NCBI GenBank assembly: GCA_017631275.1
Contig: JAGBTQ010000025.1
Span: 1 to 64,000 of the forward strand
Direction: 5' to 3'
Length of the DNA: 64,000 bases
DNA from: Alistipes sp.
GTDB lineage: Bacteria > Bacteroidota > Bacteroidia > Bacteroidales > Rikenellaceae
Shown here: positions 61,986 through 64,000 of the stretch, piece by piece
Position numbering within the stretch: position 1 is the stretch's first letter
Layout of the letters: each line of letters opens with the position of its first letter
Translations under genes and position numbers: made by a program
Notes under the pieces: model-generated
Database searches by the model: none
What the model was told of the DNA's origin: nothing
What the model saw: only the letters and a program-made list of their open reading frames with translations

Positions 61986-63029
61986 TTACTTGGTTAGTAG
62001 TCGCTTGTATGATGCCATAGGCTTTGGCGAGCAAGCAAACGAGATATTGCACTCGATGATAACATCAGTGATATTATTACTCTGAATATATGTCTTCAGG
62101 TTGCGCGTAAAGTAGCGGAAGTCAACAACGTGAATCTCATCGAACGAGTAGAACAAATATCCAGGCACGGTATTACCAAAGCTATCCTTCACAATGAGCA
62201 GACGGCGACCATTGCCCACAGAGGTGCGCACCTGCGTAATCTTGTTGTCGCCACCCATGAAGGTGCAGTAGGCTCCATCGCCAGGAATGTGCATGAAGTA
62301 TTCGCCCTGCACAGGACGGTTCTCGCCAACGGGAACATTGCCGCTGCCAAGACGAATGTTAATGTATGTTGTTGTGTAGCTGATGTTGCGAGGCTTGTGA
62401 TATACAAACTTCTCGGGTGAGCTCTTTACAGCAGGATCCTTTGAGTAGTTGTACATCGAACCCACGTAGTTAGGCACGGTTACGGCATCGTAGTTAGATA
62501 GATCCTTGAATGGCACGCCAGCCACGCGAGCAAACTCTTTTGCTGCGTAGTAACCACCGAGGGGAGCCCAGTGGTGGTCGGTACGAAGGAAGATGTTCTC
62601 CTTGGCGTGTGGCGCAAGTGCCGAATAGACATCTACAATCTTAACATCGCTCTTAATAGACGAATATAGTGTGTTGAGCACGTCGGCCGGGCTTCGTGTC
62701 CAGCTCTTAGCTACGTTAGGGGTGTAGTAGGCTGCAGCCGAAGGAACAACCATGAGATATACGTTGATGTTGTCGCCAAGGGTCTGCTTGTAGAAGTCGG
62801 CACAGCTGGCACACGCCATGATTGATGACGATGTTAGGTTGAGTGTGCTGAATGCTCTTACAGAGCCTGCCTTGCCGGCAACAATGATACCATTAGATAG
62901 GTGCGCTGGGTCGTTAGGGTTTACGGTATTGGTGTACTCTACAACCTTTATTGGCTCGGCTGCGCTAAGCTGTGTAATACCCAAGAAAGCTACAAGGACA
63001 ATAGCTAAAAAACGAGATATGCTCTTCAT
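61986..63029 (-). CDS. DHHW-family (AlgJ/AlgX-like) protein, smaller paralogue
   Basis: 347 residues with a cleaved signal peptide (near TQLSAAEP), FLRTDHHWAPLGGYYAAKEF and LLIVKDSFGNTVPGYLFYSF. Over 250 C-terminal residues it is very close to the neighbouring paralogue, so this is a recent tandem duplication in which the acidic linker and membrane anchor differ. It lies just downstream of the MBOAT gene and would receive its acetyl groups. Confidence 0.9.
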   Translation of the reverse strand: MKSISRFLAIVLVAFLGITQLSAAEPIKVVEYTNTVNPNDPAHLSNGIIVAGKAGSVRAFSTLNLTSSSIMACASCADFYKQTLGDNINVYLMVVPSAAAYYTPNVAKSWTRSPADVLNTLYSSIKSDVKIVDVYSALAPHAKENIFLRTDHHWAPLGGYYAAKEFARVAGVPFKDLSNYDAVTVPNYVGSMYNYSKDPAVKSSPEKFVYHKPRNISYTTTYINIRLGSGNVPVGENRPVQGEYFMHIPGDGAYCTFMGGDNKITQVRTSVGNGRRLLIVKDSFGNTVPGYLFYSFDEIHVVDFRYFTRNLKTYIQSNNITDVIIECNISFACSPKPMASYKRLLTK

Positions 63030-63041
63030 GTTGTGTTCGGT

Positions 63042-64000
63042 TTAGAATCGTGTGTAGATAAATGCGTTATTTGTAGCACCAACGAGCAGTGCAACGCTGG
63101 TGATGATGATAAGTAGTGATACCACTATGCGTGATGTTAGCTCGACGTATGATAGTGTTGTGGGGTTGTTGCGAAGTAGATATGCGCTCTTGTCGGCTAC
63201 GAACTTACGCACAGGCATCGAGAAGATGATGGCTGCTGCCCATAGCCAGAAGTTACCCCATATGGCACTCTGCTCGGCAATGTCAGAGGAGATGGTGCCA
63301 CAACCAAAGAACGACTTGAAGAATGTGCCCATGGCATCGATAGTGTCGAAGTAGAAGATGCCCCAGCTAAAAGTTATCATCAGAAAGCTGTAGGTGTGGA
63401 GCACTACTCGTGGCACACGCTCAATAAAGCGCATGAGAGTATATTTCTCCAACACAAGGACAAGACCGAAGTAAAGACCCCAAAGCATAAAGGTCCAGCT
63501 AGCACCATGCCATAGACCTGTTAGTGCCCATACGATGATGATGTTGCGTATCTGGTGGCTGCGGTTGCCGCCCAATGGAATGTAGACGTAGTCGCGGAAG
63601 AAGCTACCGAGAGATATGTGCCAGCGTCGCCAGAAGTCGCTAATCGACGTTGCGCAGAATGGGTGGTTGAAGTTCTCGTTAAAGTGGAAGCCCATGCAAC
63701 GACCCATACCGATTGCCATGTCGGAATATCCCGAGAAGTCGAAGTATATCTGGAAGCCGTAGGCTATGGCGCCTATCCATGCACCCGCCGTAGAGAGGTT
63801 GTTAAGCCCGTTGAGGAGAAACTGGTCGGCAATCTCGCCAAGCTGGTTGGCAAGTATTACCTTTTTGGCTAAACCTATCATAAAGCGGAATACGCCGTCG
63901 GCAATGTCCTGAGCATTTGTCGAGCGGTCGTTAATCTCGCGGGCGATGCTGTCATAGCGCACAATAGGTCCCGCCACAAGCTGTGGAAACATCGAGATGT
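63042..64000 (-). CDS. MBOAT-family O-acyltransferase (AlgI-like), 5' end outside window
   Basis: The visible part is about 319 residues and continues past the right edge. FPQLVAGPIVRYDSIAREIN and FDFSGYSDMAIGMGRCMGFH, then NFNHPFCATSISDFWRRWHI (catalytic His of the MBOAT) and GLWHGASWTFMLWGLYFGL (second His) are all typical of AlgI/DltB-like proteins. It moves acetyl groups across the inner membrane for periplasmic O-acetylation by the two DHHW proteins. Several membrane helices are present. Confidence 0.93.
   Translation of the reverse strand, partial: ISMFPQLVAGPIVRYDSIAREINDRSTNAQDIADGVFRFMIGLAKKVILANQLGEIADQFLLNGLNNLSTAGAWIGAIAYGFQIYFDFSGYSDMAIGMGRCMGFHFNENFNHPFCATSISDFWRRWHISLGSFFRDYVYIPLGGNRSHQIRNIIIVWALTGLWHGASWTFMLWGLYFGLVLVLEKYTLMRFIERVPRVVLHTYSFLMITFSWGIFYFDTIDAMGTFFKSFFGCGTISSDIAEQSAIWGNFWLWAAAIIFSMPVRKFVADKSAYLLRNNPTTLSYVELTSRIVVSLLIIITSVALLVGATNNAFIYTRF

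Overview
The window reads as a Bacteroidota chromosome, most likely a gut Bacteroidales. Nearly every transcription unit is preceded by a TAnnTTTG-type -7 box, often with TTTG 19 bases upstream. The locus types also fit: an UpxY-led capsule/O-antigen operon, BspA-type leucine-rich-repeat surface proteins, an IntDOT-like integrase, OstA-like and DHHW proteins. I cannot name a species. I saw no rRNA, tRNA or CRISPR array.

Region 1 (about 0.6-9.95 kb) is an integrated island bounded by a 15-bp direct repeat (615-629 and 9935-9949). The left copy lies inside a possible small RNA gene. The island carries an integrase broken by one in-frame stop codon and a complete type IIS restriction-modification set of the Alw26I/Eco31I/Esp3I type: an HNH endonuclease, a circularly permuted cytosine-C5 methyltransferase and an adenine-N6 methyltransferase. 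It also carries two excisionase-like helix-turn-helix proteins and an uncharacterised pair, a membrane/coiled-coil protein followed by a GIY-YIG/DUF4357 protein. Non-coding repeats and hairpins sit at both ends.

Region 2 (10.0-12.6 kb) holds a catalase and a divergent secreted protein that may be a cysteine peptidase.

Region 3 (12.65-28.7 kb, all minus strand) is one long surface-polysaccharide operon. It starts from a near-consensus promoter at 28703-28734 with upxY, then an initiating sugar transferase, UDP-sugar dehydrogenase, Wzx flippase, acyltransferase, cytidylyltransferase, LicD, a GINT1-like protein, Wzy, three glycosyltransferases, a nucleotidyltransferase-like protein and the dTDP-rhamnose genes. 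The middle genes are AT-rich and the two ends are not, the usual look of an exchanged cassette between conserved flanks.

Region 4 (29.3-38.1 kb) holds housekeeping and small genes: DUF2795, threonine aldolase, RdgB, nitroreductase, PspC, a HAD phosphatase, an operon of two outer-membrane barrels plus a lipoprotein, a flavoprotein, a shrunken methyltransferase-like protein and a cobalamin adenosyltransferase.

Region 5 (38.2-52.1 kb) has an envelope-biogenesis operon (two SurA/PpiC-type isomerases, an OstA-like protein, a GH2-like pseudoenzyme), an RSH protein with an odd synthetase domain, a three-domain lipoprotein, and an active/inactive M16 peptidase pair with an HD hydrolase.

Region 6 (52.1-64.0 kb) has two BspA-like LRR proteins around an orphan PTS IIC-like transporter, a MATE exporter, an RsuA-type pseudouridine synthase with a long basic disordered head, and an MBOAT/DHHW polysaccharide O-acetylation cluster cut by the window edge. 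Three intergenic regions (44.7, 48.6 and 60.2 kb) carry copies of the same roughly 120-bp interrupted palindrome, each followed by a degenerate CCCTAT/CCCATT-type tract.
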